From: a virus
IMG/VR virus record: IMGVR_UViG_3300020474_001469
Coordinates: 21,655 to 85,654 of that record
Direction: 5' to 3' (one strand)
Length of the DNA stretch: 64,000 nt
In this document: positions 42,737 through 51,192 of the stretch, piece by piece
Layout of the letters: every line of letters starts with the position of its first letter
Numbering within the stretch: the stretch's first letter is position 1
The notes under the pieces: model-generated
Told to the model about the DNA's origin: nothing
Seen by the model: the letters and a program-made list of their open reading frames with translations, nothing else
The model's database searches: none
Position numbers and translations under genes: made by a program

Positions 42737-42903
42737 TCAGTATCCTCTATGCAGACAAAGCCTACACCTGGTTCTGCCTCTTGTTCTTCTATGATAGCAT
42801 TTTTCCAGCATTCGTATGAGCCTGTATAATAATTAATTGATTCTCCGGTTACAGTTCCGTTAGCAAGAATAGTAACCATTACAAGTATGTAACCATATAT
42901 CAT
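42733..42903 (-). CDS. Small exported protein with two cysteines, 56 aa
   Basis: A 57-codon frame that fits exactly between its neighbours, with ATGA overlaps at both ends. Signal-like N-terminus (MIYGYILVMVTILANG), then SYECWKNAI and GFVCIED. Third member of the two-cysteine exported type (others at 29592 and 31232). Function unknown. Confidence 0.65.
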   Translation of the reverse strand: MIYGYILVMVTILANGTVTGESINYYTGSYECWKNAIIEEQEAEPGVGFVCIEDTE

Positions 42904-43304
42904 TCGCAAATCCTCTTTCTTAAATCAGTTGTACTAAATCTATGATCTCTTTTGTTAAAATATAATTCAATTCCTAAACGTCTACAAATATCTTTTCCAG
43001 TAAAGTCTTTATCTTTATATTCTTCACCTAATATACGTATATCTATTTGATACATTTCAAGTATGTCTTCTACATCTTTTTCTGTTGTGTAAGGAATAAT
43101 TTCGTCAACATATTTTACACCTTTTAATTGGGTATAACGTTCTACAATAGTTTGAATTGGCTTGTTCTTTTCTGGTCTGTCTATGGTAGGATCTAATTGT
43201 AGTCCTGCAACCAAATAATCGCATTTATTTTTTGACTCTCTAAGCATTGCAATGTGGCCTGCATGTAGCAAATCAAATGCACTAAAGGTTATTCCAACTT
43301 TCAA
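42900..43304 (-). CDS. Cytidylyltransferase-like nucleotidyltransferase
   Basis: 134 aa. GITFSAFDLLHAGHIAML with the HxGH motif and a C-terminal RFSTTDLRKRI (cf. R-x-S-T-T-x-I-x-x-R-I), as in glycerol-3-phosphate cytidylyltransferase. Activates a sugar- or polyol-phosphate with CTP (or ATP). Overlaps the HAD gene by four bases. Confidence 0.78.
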   Translation of the reverse strand: MKVGITFSAFDLLHAGHIAMLRESKNKCDYLVAGLQLDPTIDRPEKNKPIQTIVERYTQLKGVKYVDEIIPYTTEKDVEDILEMYQIDIRILGEEYKDKDFTGKDICRRLGIELYFNKRDHRFSTTDLRKRICE

Positions 43305-44026
43305 TTAGCTACTCCTGTTTTTTGTAGATTTTCTAAGATTTCTTTAGTCTCTCGCCAGTTCTTAACTTGTTTAGCAACTCCACCTCTTTCTTTGACTGCA
43401 TAAGCTAAACTAAAATCGTTGCCATCAGGATCCATTCTATCTCCAAAGAAGAATAATTTTTCGTCGTCTTTAAAATGACTTACAATTTGTCTTTTATCTT
43501 TTCCTTTAGATATAATATCTATACCTGTTTCTCCGCCTACTACTGCACTTACATCTGGAAATTTATTGTTTACTGCTTCAGCTATGTTTACACGTTCTTC
43601 ACTTTGCATATCCCAATAATAGTAGTCTTTTCTTTGTACTTTATCAGCTTTTCTACCAACTACGGAAAAGTTTATCATACCTGGACGATGTTCTATGTGC
43701 TTACCTGTTTTAGTTTGGTATTCACTTCCTTGCAAATGGTTTTCTAAAAATGCCAATAGTTCAGCAGATGGTTTCCAGTTGTTTGTGTATACATTTTGTT
43801 GCTTTTCCCATATGTCATTACCATTACAGTTGTAACATTTGTTTACACTTTTACATATTTCTATTCCTAGTTGCTCTACAGTTTTAGGATTATCACTACC
43901 TGTAACTAAAGACACAGGATTTTGTTGTGCAAAATACATAAACCATAATGCAAATTCAGATTGTATTCTTTTACGGCTTGGAGTTAGTGTGCCGTCTACG
44001 TCAAATAAGAAATGATTCCTATTCAC
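43301..44026 (-). CDS. HAD-family phosphatase (phosphomannomutase-like)
   Basis: 241 aa. FDVDGTLTPSR (DxDGT motif I), VTGSDNPKTV (motif II region) and FFGDRMDPDGNDFSLAY (motif IV). Cap-containing Cof/PMM type. It dephosphorylates or isomerises a sugar phosphate and sits with the cytidylyltransferase. Confidence 0.78.
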   Translation of the reverse strand: MNRNHFLFDVDGTLTPSRKRIQSEFALWFMYFAQQNPVSLVTGSDNPKTVEQLGIEICKSVNKCYNCNGNDIWEKQQNVYTNNWKPSAELLAFLENHLQGSEYQTKTGKHIEHRPGMINFSVVGRKADKVQRKDYYYWDMQSEERVNIAEAVNNKFPDVSAVVGGETGIDIISKGKDKRQIVSHFKDDEKLFFFGDRMDPDGNDFSLAYAVKERGGVAKQVKNWRETKEILENLQKTGVAN

Positions 44027-44426
44027 TATTTTTCTCCTTTATATCTAGTTTTTCTAAACTTAATTTTTCCTTTGCACTCATTAAATAAGCGGCACCTGCA
44101 AGTACAAGAATTGCTCCTGCTTCTGCAATAAGCACCCAAGGATCAGCATCCTTTGAATGTAATATAATTAATCTACATAATGCTGTCATAGCAATAATAA
44201 TTGGTAATGTTACAGGTATTCTATTACTAATAAAGTATGCTCCTACCATTCCAACTATTTCAGTGTAAATAAATAGCAAAAATAGATCAGCAAGTTGTAT
44301 TTGTTTTGCAACCCACATATCCCATACTGAGGTTCCTGCGGCAACAACAGTTAAACAACCTATAAATGCTAACATACCTTTTTCTGTTAAGGTAGTTGTC
44401 CAATGCAATCTTTTATTAACTTCCAT
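44019..44426 (-). CDS. PsiE-like membrane protein
   Basis: 135 aa, four hydrophobic segments. LLFIYTEIVGMVGAYF and PVTLPIIIAMTALCRLIIL match the PsiE (phosphate-starvation-inducible) family pattern. Start MEVNKRLHW with GGAG before it. May relate to phosphate stress in an oligotrophic host; inference. Confidence 0.65.
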   Translation of the reverse strand: MEVNKRLHWTTTLTEKGMLAFIGCLTVVAAGTSVWDMWVAKQIQLADLFLLFIYTEIVGMVGAYFISNRIPVTLPIIIAMTALCRLIILHSKDADPWVLIAEAGAILVLAGAAYLMSAKEKLSLEKLDIKEKNSE

Positions 44427-44427
44427 A

Positions 44428-47097
44428 TTACTCTCCAAAGTCAAACAAGCTACTAAATGTGTTTTGTTGTTTAGTATCTTCTAAATTATAGTTTAGCACA
44501 CCAATAAGATTGTCAAGTTTATTGTCAATAATAGTTTCTTCCATAGCATCATTATCAAATGGAAGTTCTTTAAACCAATCTGGTATACGTAATTCATCTG
44601 TAGGATATGCAACACTAGTATAACCAAGTGGGTTATTTTTAAGTTTACATACAATAACTTTCATTCCGTCAACTATTTCCTGCGAATACTTGTCTCCGTT
44701 CATACGTTTTAGTGTATTCCAGTTAATACTTGCTCTAACATGTCCGGGCATATTTGCCTTTCCTTGTTTTTCTTCTAGCCTTCTATAGTGTCCAACTTTA
44801 TTAGCACGTTTGGGAGAGCCTTTCTCCCAACCGGGACGTTCTTTAAAGTCTCGCCTAAATTCTGTAATACGTTCTAGTACTTGCTCCTGTGGAATATCTG
44901 TAAGCACCATTAGTAATAGCTCACTTAAAAACTGTTGCATGAATACTGGCGTATCGGATCTTCGTAAGTCTAAGCCCATTGCTTTTACTTTACCTGGCTT
45001 ACCGTCTACGTCACTTCTAAAGCCTTCAATATCATATACTAGTGCCGCATAACGTTTTTTAGTAATATAAAGTCCGCTTTCTGCTACAATTTCTCTACCT
45101 GCGGCAATAACATCTGATCTGCTTTTAGGACAATGAAATGCAGTTAACATAAACTTTTCAAATGTTGTATTTGCTTCTTCTGCAACTTGGTCGTATAGGG
45201 TAATAACGTTATCTTTTGACCAAGGAATATTACCAGCCTCGATATCTTTTTTAAGTGTAGGATAAGCACTAAAATAAACAGAATCTGTATCACCATATAT
45301 AACTGCTTGGCCTACATGATCATATGTTCCTGTTATTACCTTGTTTACCTCAGCACTCATATGCTTAACAATAGTCCTGCCAGACAATGTTGTTGACTGA
45401 CCAATACGTTTATCAAAGAATCTACAACCAGGATTAAGTATAGCACCATATAAACTGTTTAAGTTAATCTTTTTAACAAGTTGTCTTTTGTCCCAATATT
45501 CAGTTTCTATTGCATTGCCGGCATCTTTTGCTTTTTTAAGTTGGGCTTGTAACTCTTTACGTTCTGCATACCAACGTGCAAGGATTCCAGGTATAACACC
45601 TTCAAACTCAGTTGTAAAAATAGTTCCATTAGAACTAAGCATCCAAGGCATGTTGCTGTCAAATACTAGCTTGTAGATTTCAGCACCACTCATTACTTGA
45701 CTTTCTTGGTTTTCAAAGTCAACTGTAATGGCAATGTCTTTTCTCTTTGCCATGACTGCTTCGTATTCTTCTGAGCCGAACTTTCCTTCCCATGCTCCTG
45801 CAAAAGACTTCTTTTGCAGTACCATTGCATCATGTAGCATTGCTTCTGTATGCTCAGCACGTAGTTGTCCAACAATAGTTTCTGGAGCCATATTCAATGC
45901 ACGAATTACACTAGGATACAGACTGTTTAAGTCCATTGACCCAATCCATTTATGCAAACCTTTTTTAGGAAATGCTACATAGGCACCTGCGGCCGCAGTA
46001 TTTTCGTCATCACGTTTTGGTCTGTTAGGAACTTGTAGTCCTCTATGATGAGCTTCGTTGATAATTGCTTGTTCTGTAACTGCTACTGCACCCATAGTGG
46101 TTTGAAGCAAAACAGTATTTGCATGTGCTAGTTCGTTACTTAGATCAATAAATCTTAGTTTTTTGTCCAGCTTGTCCAGTAATGCGGTATCTTGTATGTT
46201 GTATTCAATGAACTTTCTAAAGTCATTGTTGTACAGTTGATCCAAAGTTCCTTCATACGGAACCTTATTCTCTCCAACTTCGAGCTCGCCAATTGCATCA
46301 AGTCTATAAGTGTGTCTTTCTTCATATGTATATTTACGATATAATTCTAAACTATCTAAATGTACCCTGCCTACTAGGTCATAGGTTACAGCTGATTTGC
46401 CGTACTTTTCATATTCACGTTTTTTAGGAAGTTGTTTCCATAAGCAAAATCTTCTTGTGTCATCTTTGCTTAGTACCCTACTAGTTCTATTTACTGTATA
46501 AGGTATATCATAACCTTCACTGTTCCAGCCTGATAATATATCAGCATCTTCGATTAATGTTAAGAAAGTGTCGATCATTTCACCTTCTTTTTCAAACAAC
46601 ATTACATTTTCAATGCCTTCAAGTTCTTTCTTTGCTTGATCCATTGTAAGTGTTTTAGGAGGAACGGCTAAACATATCATTGTTTCCATCCACTGTAAGT
46701 AAACACTTATACTTGTAATTGGCATAAACGGATCTGCAGGATCAGCAAATCCTCGTTCTGGGTCATAATCTGTCTCAATGTCAAAAAATGCAATGTTTAG
46801 TTTAGGTGCATCTTGATTGAGATAGTTTTCGCTTAGACATTGGAATATAGGATTTATGTCGCTTTCAAAAAGTTCTTTGCCTTTGTTGATAGCAACTTCT
46901 TTACGAAAGTCCTTTGTGTTTTTAGAAACAATCCTCGTTAAAGGATCACCATATATACTTTTATGTTTACCTTTTAGATCTTTGTAATAGAATGTATATT
47001 TTACGGGATATTCGTGAAATCTTCGTTTGCCGTCTACTCTTTCGACGACCTTTATTATATCTTGATCACGGTCAAAGACCGCATCTACGTAACTCAT
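44428..47097 (-). CDS. 43: Family B DNA polymerase (gp43-like)
   Basis: 889 aa, close to T4 gp43 (898). Exonuclease I motif FFDIETDYD, polymerase motifs SMDLNSLYPSVIR and YGDTDSVYF, and a NGT/KKR region. No split or intein. Ends NTFSSLFDFGE, which is clamp-binding-like (LFDF). It is preceded by a G+C-rich leader with a hairpin. Replicates the phage DNA with gp45. Confidence 0.95.
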   Translation of the reverse strand: MSYVDAVFDRDQDIIKVVERVDGKRRFHEYPVKYTFYYKDLKGKHKSIYGDPLTRIVSKNTKDFRKEVAINKGKELFESDINPIFQCLSENYLNQDAPKLNIAFFDIETDYDPERGFADPADPFMPITSISVYLQWMETMICLAVPPKTLTMDQAKKELEGIENVMLFEKEGEMIDTFLTLIEDADILSGWNSEGYDIPYTVNRTSRVLSKDDTRRFCLWKQLPKKREYEKYGKSAVTYDLVGRVHLDSLELYRKYTYEERHTYRLDAIGELEVGENKVPYEGTLDQLYNNDFRKFIEYNIQDTALLDKLDKKLRFIDLSNELAHANTVLLQTTMGAVAVTEQAIINEAHHRGLQVPNRPKRDDENTAAAGAYVAFPKKGLHKWIGSMDLNSLYPSVIRALNMAPETIVGQLRAEHTEAMLHDAMVLQKKSFAGAWEGKFGSEEYEAVMAKRKDIAITVDFENQESQVMSGAEIYKLVFDSNMPWMLSSNGTIFTTEFEGVIPGILARWYAERKELQAQLKKAKDAGNAIETEYWDKRQLVKKINLNSLYGAILNPGCRFFDKRIGQSTTLSGRTIVKHMSAEVNKVITGTYDHVGQAVIYGDTDSVYFSAYPTLKKDIEAGNIPWSKDNVITLYDQVAEEANTTFEKFMLTAFHCPKSRSDVIAAGREIVAESGLYITKKRYAALVYDIEGFRSDVDGKPGKVKAMGLDLRRSDTPVFMQQFLSELLLMVLTDIPQEQVLERITEFRRDFKERPGWEKGSPKRANKVGHYRRLEEKQGKANMPGHVRASINWNTLKRMNGDKYSQEIVDGMKVIVCKLKNNPLGYTSVAYPTDELRIPDWFKELPFDNDAMEETIIDNKLDNLIGVLNYNLEDTKQQNTFSSLFDFGE

Positions 47098-47137
47098 TTT
47101 CTCTCCTCGTTGCTTATGGCCAACGTACCTTCTACAT

Positions 47138-47158
47138 GCCCGCCAATCGGCCTAGGGC
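47138..47158 (-). promoter_or_regulatory. Hairpin in DNA polymerase leader
   Basis: In the 76-base leader before gene 43 the RNA can fold as GCCC-UAG-GCC-GAUU-GGC-GGGC: four and three pairs around a UAG bulge and a GAUU loop. No U tract follows, so not a simple terminator. T4 gp43 represses its own mRNA by binding a leader hairpin; this could be the same control. Confidence 0.4.
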
Positions 47159-47173
47159 GTTTGTTGTATTTAA

Positions 47174-47434
47174 CTACTTGTCTTTACCAACGGTAGCAAC
47201 AAGAACTTCTAAATCTTCAAATTCATCTGCAACTCTACTCCAGTCGCCTTTTTGTGCAACTTTTATAGCTTTGTTAATCAATGCAGGTTTGATCTCTAAC
47301 TCTTCTGCAATTGATTTTACTGTGTCTCTTAAACCTTCTTGTAGGTCTTCTACTTCTTGTAAAACATTGACACCTTCGTTTACAAGTCTTTCAAGTTTTG
47401 CCTTTTCTTCTGCACCGTATACACGACTGCTCAT
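47174..47434 (-). CDS. dsbA: DsbA-like late transcription accessory protein
   Basis: 86 aa. Helical, SIAEELEIKPALINKAIKVA and KGDWSRVADEFEDLEVLV. Size (T4 DsbA 89) and pattern fit phage DsbA, which binds DNA near late promoters. Its place just before the polymerase gene is a usual one in marine T4-like phages as I recall. Consensus promoter upstream. Moderate certainty. Confidence 0.6.
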   Translation of the reverse strand: MSSRVYGAEEKAKLERLVNEGVNVLQEVEDLQEGLRDTVKSIAEELEIKPALINKAIKVAQKGDWSRVADEFEDLEVLVATVGKDK

Positions 47435-47457
47435 ATTGATCTCCTAATGTTTAACTA

Positions 47458-47486
47458 AGTATACTATAAGTTTGCCTGTTTGTCAA
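47458..47486 (-). promoter_or_regulatory. Sigma70-type promoter
   Basis: TTGACA - 17 bases - TATACT, 24 bases before the dsbA-like ATG; its -35 lies inside the end of the upstream gene. Would drive dsbA and the polymerase. Confidence 0.7.
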
Positions 47487-47688
47487 GCATTTTTTTATAT
47501 GCTTCTTCAAAACCATCCAAAGTGCCGTTAAATTCTACACTTTCCCCTTGTAACCTGCACCACATTCGTTTGAAATAGCCGTTGTAACAACTGTAAATGG
47601 TATCCATAGATGAATTCAAATGACCCTTTACAATCCAGAACATTTGACAAGCCTCCTTATGTGAGGGGTTGTCCTCGCCGTCCGCCAT
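47464..47688 (-). CDS. Small hypothetical protein
   Basis: 74 aa. Three cysteines (EACQMFW, YSCYNGYF, WCRLQ), one helix at the C-terminus. Starts with ATG directly after the upstream gene stop. Unrecognised. Confidence 0.5.
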   Translation of the reverse strand: MADGEDNPSHKEACQMFWIVKGHLNSSMDTIYSCYNGYFKRMWCRLQGESVEFNGTLDGFEEAYKKMLDKQANL

Positions 47689-48159
47689 TTATTTGAAATT
47701 TCTAAGTGAGTGGTATAATTGGTCCTTAACAGACTCTTCTTTTGGTTGTTCTTTGGGCCTTTGCCCTTTTAGTATTCTATTCATAGATACTAAACTACTT
47801 CTAAATCTAGGTTCAGTAAGTAGCTTTGTTATTAATCCTACATAAGGACTGAGTGCATTTCTTTCATTTGGAGTTAATGTTTCTCCTGCTACTGCTTTTT
47901 GTAAGCCTCTAGCTACTAGTATATTTGGGTCATCGGAATCTAAGTCTGATTTAAGTGCTGAAATAGCGGCCGACAATCTATTGGTATCAATGTCATCTTC
48001 GCCTACAAGTTTGTCTTTCAAAGGATGTGGTTGTGAACCGTTTTTACTTGGTGTAGAAGTTTTTGGTGTTGGATCTTTGCCTTTTGCCTGTCCAGGAGAG
48101 CCCATCTTTTGCTTTTCATTTACACCTGCTAGTGTTCGTATTTCATCAAATATACTCAT
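47689..48159 (-). CDS. Hypothetical protein with LAGVNE leader
   Basis: 156 aa. Starts MSIFDEIRTLAGVNE, a leader shared with the 51189 protein. A proline/lysine/serine-rich linker follows, then a helical domain. Probably an internal virion protein; see finding. Confidence 0.5.
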   Translation of the reverse strand: MSIFDEIRTLAGVNEKQKMGSPGQAKGKDPTPKTSTPSKNGSQPHPLKDKLVGEDDIDTNRLSAAISALKSDLDSDDPNILVARGLQKAVAGETLTPNERNALSPYVGLITKLLTEPRFRSSLVSMNRILKGQRPKEQPKEESVKDQLYHSLRNFK

Positions 48160-48167
48160 AATAATAT

Positions 48168-48398
48168 TTAGTCCCTCAATGCGGCGTAGCCTTTGTCCTT
48201 GGCAATTTCAATAGCTCTTCTTGCGTCTAATGGTTTAATTTTAGGAAATTTTTTCTTCAACATTTTAAGAAGTACTCTTTCAGGATAAATGTTTACCTTA
48301 GGCACAATATAAGGAAGATATTCGGTCTTCATTTCCTTGCCCGACCAATCCATCCATTTGGGCCAACCCCATCCTTCTGTAATTTGGTGTGCTAACAT
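48168..48398 (-). CDS. Small hypothetical protein
   Basis: 76 aa from the ATG two bases after the stop of the cysteine-rich gene; the longer frame would overlap that gene by 47 bases. Tryptophan-rich start (GWGWPKWMDWSGKEM), basic end. Unrecognised. Confidence 0.55.
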   Translation of the reverse strand: MLAHQITEGWGWPKWMDWSGKEMKTEYLPYIVPKVNIYPERVLLKMLKKKFPKIKPLDARRAIEIAKDKGYAALRD

Positions 48399-48399
48399 A

Positions 48400-48507
48400 T
48401 TACTTACAATGTTTACAACTGCAACCTGTACAAACATCATTTGCACAGTCTAAACATTCTTCACCGCAATGATGGTCATGTCCACATTTCTCGCACTTGC
48501 ATTCCAT
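48400..48507 (-). CDS. Metallothionein-like 35-aa protein, ten cysteines
   Basis: A 36-codon frame with a strong AGGAGAGG site before its ATG. Starts MECKCEKCGHDHH; ten Cys (3, 5, 8, 14, 18, 21, 26, 29, 31, 34) and four His in 35 residues, in CxC/CxxC pairs. It fits exactly between its neighbours. Likely binds metal (Zn, Cu or Fe-S); sequence does not show which. Related small proteins not known to me. Confidence 0.75.
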   Translation of the reverse strand: MECKCEKCGHDHHCGEECLDCANDVCTGCSCKHCK

Positions 48508-48526
48508 AGTCCTCTCCTAAATTATG

Positions 48527-49213
48527 TTATTTTTTTTGTTCTTTTTTATAACGTGCTAAAAACTGCTTGTGTTTCGCATGGCTCTCTGCCGCATCTGGGC
48601 TTTTCTTATAAATTTTTAGCCAACCCTTATATTCTAAGTCATCTTTGGAACTGCTCTCTTTTACTTTTCCATATGTTTTACAAGGGTCTTGGCCACAACC
48701 ACAGTTCTTTTTCTTTTCAACAAGTTTGTTGTTTAGCTTTTCTGATAGTACATTTTTGTATGGCGTAGGTGCTTTTGCATGGTACTTAGATTCAGCAAAT
48801 TTCATTTCATAATCTAAGTTGTGGAAAACAGAAGATATGTAATCAGCGGCTTTAGTAATTTTACTTTGTTGCCAACCTTGTAGTCCTTCTGCTTCTGAAA
48901 TATTTTTTAGCATATTATGGAGTTTAATAGAATATTTTGCAAGTTTGTATAAGTCTGATCTAGCCATATCAACTTCGTGATCTTTTTCGACCATATCAGC
49001 CATCATTGCCATATTCGAACCTTCTTCTACCGAATCTTTAATTTTAACACAGTTATCAACTGTCTTGCCACCTTTTTTCTTAGTGCCCATACGTTTATAG
49101 CCCTTCCAACAAACCTTGCCATCTACACCTTTTTGTTTTTCTTCGTCTAGTGTAGTGTAACTAGGGTTACCACAATCTGGGCATAATTCGCTTTCAAAAT
49201 GTTTTAATCTCAT
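48527..49213 (-). CDS. Conserved phage protein with zinc-type cysteines
   Basis: 228 aa. Starts MRLKHFESELCPDCG; CPDCGNP and CGCGQDPC look like metal sites. KGYKRMGTKKKGGKTVDNC and ISSVFHNLDYEMKF are conserved in marine T4-like phages as I recall, function unknown. The leader resembles a capsid-targeting sequence. Confidence 0.6.
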   Translation of the reverse strand: MRLKHFESELCPDCGNPSYTTLDEEKQKGVDGKVCWKGYKRMGTKKKGGKTVDNCVKIKDSVEEGSNMAMMADMVEKDHEVDMARSDLYKLAKYSIKLHNMLKNISEAEGLQGWQQSKITKAADYISSVFHNLDYEMKFAESKYHAKAPTPYKNVLSEKLNNKLVEKKKNCGCGQDPCKTYGKVKESSSKDDLEYKGWLKIYKKSPDAAESHAKHKQFLARYKKEQKK

Positions 49214-49231
49214 AACATGCTCCTGTTATAG

Positions 49232-49239
49232 TATTTATG
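49232..49239 (-). promoter_or_regulatory. Possible late promoter, 7 of 8
   Basis: CATAAATA on the minus strand, 18 bases before the 48527 gene start, in a short gap. One mismatch; weak. Confidence 0.3.
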
Positions 49240-49240
49240 T

Positions 49241-49627
49241 CTAACCGGCATGCATTGCCGCCATGTGAGCCTTATACTTTTTAGTTCCTTTTTTATGTGG
49301 ACTTTTACCTTCTACCTTCTTTTTCTTTTTCTTGCCCATACGTGATACAACACCTGGACCACCATTAGCAAAACCGTTACCTCCGCCCATACTAGTTGCT
49401 ATTGCACTTGAACTTGTGGTTTCTAATATGTAATCGCCTTCTTTATGCTGTTTTACGTCTTTCATTTTTGACATTACTTTTTGTGCATCTTCTTTGTGTC
49501 CTGCATCTTTACATGCTTTTTTTATTGCACCTAGACCTGCGGCTCCGCCTTCTTTCTTGAGTGTTTTACGTATGCAATCCTCGATTGATCCTTTAGATTT
49601 GCTTTCTACTATTTCATATACTTTCAT
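49241..49627 (-). CDS. Conserved phage protein, basic and glycine-rich
   Basis: 128 aa starting MKVYEIVESKSK with GGAG upstream; the open frame extends further but this start is preferred. Helix-rich domain (CIRKTLKKEGGAAGLGAIKKAC), glycine-rich segment and a lysine-rich tail. Leader reads IVE-S, like a prohead cleavage site. Confidence 0.55.
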   Translation of the reverse strand: MKVYEIVESKSKGSIEDCIRKTLKKEGGAAGLGAIKKACKDAGHKEDAQKVMSKMKDVKQHKEGDYILETTSSSAIATSMGGGNGFANGGPGVVSRMGKKKKKKVEGKSPHKKGTKKYKAHMAAMHAG

Positions 49628-51192
49628 TTCTTTCTCCCAGATTTCATATTTGCACACCAATGATACATTTTAGCTTTTTCACCTGATGCATTTTTTGCCT
49701 TTTTACGTAGACTAGTAACACTACCGTTGCAACTAGCACCTGAACGTTTTACACGTCCTGGTCTGCTTTTACCCTTTTTTTTACCGTCTGCAAAGTTTTC
49801 TACGATTGCTTTTATTTTCCATGGCAACCTAGCAACTTCAACTTCCTTTATATTTAACATTTTAAGAGCATCTAGTCTATGATGCCCATTAATTATTTTA
49901 TTGTCACAGTCTACTACAATATGATTGTATTTACCAGCTGTCAATCTGTCAACCTGTCTTTTAAAGTTTTCCATAATACGTTCTTGTTGCACAGAGATAA
50001 GATCTTTTACTTGTACTTTTTCTATTGTATGTTTAATATTTTGTAAATTTTTATTTTTTATTTGTGGAAGTTGGTCTCTTGTATAAGATTCCTTCTTTTG
50101 TTGATTCATTGCTATTGCGTAAATAGCACCTTCTGGATCCATTCCTTTTTCTTTAGCCCATTTTGCTATATTTTTTTTTGCTTTGGGTTTACTTTTTAGT
50201 TTGTCAGCTTTTTTATGGGCTGACTTAATATCCGACTTGCTCATATCTTCTTTCATTAGTGTTTTTAAATTTCTAGCTGTTCTTTCAAACTTATGATCTT
50301 TATGTTTAAAGCCCATACCACCAGCGGCTTCCCATTTTCCTATGTTTATTCCGTAGTCGTCAATTAGTATGTTAGGAGTGCCATCAGATTGAGATGCGTA
50401 CTTGGCTTTATCAAATGTAATAATAATATTCTTAGGTGGAAAGAATGATAAGTGTTTTTCAATCCATTGTCTTTTATGTGGTTCTGAATTAGGATCATCT
50501 GGCAACGGACTGCTTAAAATGTTGTACGATCCTTTGATGTCTTTGATTAGAGATAGTAGGTTTTTTGCATTACTTGTCACTGGCAAATTTAGCCAAAAAT
50601 CTTCTGTATCTCTTATCTTTTGCAAGGCTGGTTTTATGTCTTTTATGTTTCTCCAATCCTTACCAACAAGTTTTTTCCAGTCTCCAAAAAAATCTGCTAA
50701 TACACCGTCCATGTCAACATAGATCTCACTTTGTGCATTTATGTCTTCTTTTACTTGTTCTTTTTCTTTTTTTCTATTCTTAGATATCTGATGTGCAAAA
50801 TATCCTCCTGCACTACCACCTATTAAATATCTAAGGAAATCTACAACTACTTCAGGACTCACACCAGGTGGCATTCTTCTAAGGAATTCTGTCATTATTT
50901 CCTTAGCTTTTTTTGCTCCTTTTTTCTTAGCTAATAGTGTAAAAGCCGCGACTATGATTGGCCAAACTTGTATTGCTTCTGTAACTTGTACTGATTCTGC
51001 AAGTCCTAAGTTATAGAGAACATTAGTGCTTTTACCTTTTACTTTTTTACTTAATGTAGGAGGTCTTCCGTCTTTGTCTACAGTATTACCAAACTTTTTT
51101 GCTTGTCTTGGGATTTCATTAGTACCCACATCAACTGTTGTGTTAACACCCTTTACTATTCTGCCGTCTTCGTATAATTCACCTACTTTCAT
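49624..51192 (-). CDS. HAD nucleotidase - ParB-like fusion protein
   Basis: 522 aa with at least four parts. Leader MKVGELYEDG. Hydrophobic/glycine segment (about 75-130) as a possible membrane or core helix. HAD/5'-nucleotidase-like domain from EIYVDMDGVLADFF to LIDDYG. ParB-type motif VVDCDNKIINGHHRLDALKM, a nucleotide or nuclease fold. C-terminal SLRKKAKNASGEKAKMYHWC module seen on other phage proteins. Looks like a virion or head multidomain protein. Confidence 0.65.
   Translation of the reverse strand: MKVGELYEDGRIVKGVNTTVDVGTNEIPRQAKKFGNTVDKDGRPPTLSKKVKGKSTNVLYNLGLAESVQVTEAIQVWPIIVAAFTLLAKKKGAKKAKEIMTEFLRRMPPGVSPEVVVDFLRYLIGGSAGGYFAHQISKNRKKEKEQVKEDINAQSEIYVDMDGVLADFFGDWKKLVGKDWRNIKDIKPALQKIRDTEDFWLNLPVTSNAKNLLSLIKDIKGSYNILSSPLPDDPNSEPHKRQWIEKHLSFFPPKNIIITFDKAKYASQSDGTPNILIDDYGINIGKWEAAGGMGFKHKDHKFERTARNLKTLMKEDMSKSDIKSAHKKADKLKSKPKAKKNIAKWAKEKGMDPEGAIYAIAMNQQKKESYTRDQLPQIKNKNLQNIKHTIEKVQVKDLISVQQERIMENFKRQVDRLTAGKYNHIVVDCDNKIINGHHRLDALKMLNIKEVEVARLPWKIKAIVENFADGKKKGKSRPGRVKRSGASCNGSVTSLRKKAKNASGEKAKMYHWCANMKSGRKK

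Noticed and set aside
44428-47097. Intein or split in DNA polymerase
   Set aside because: The polymerase motifs are continuous and length is normal.
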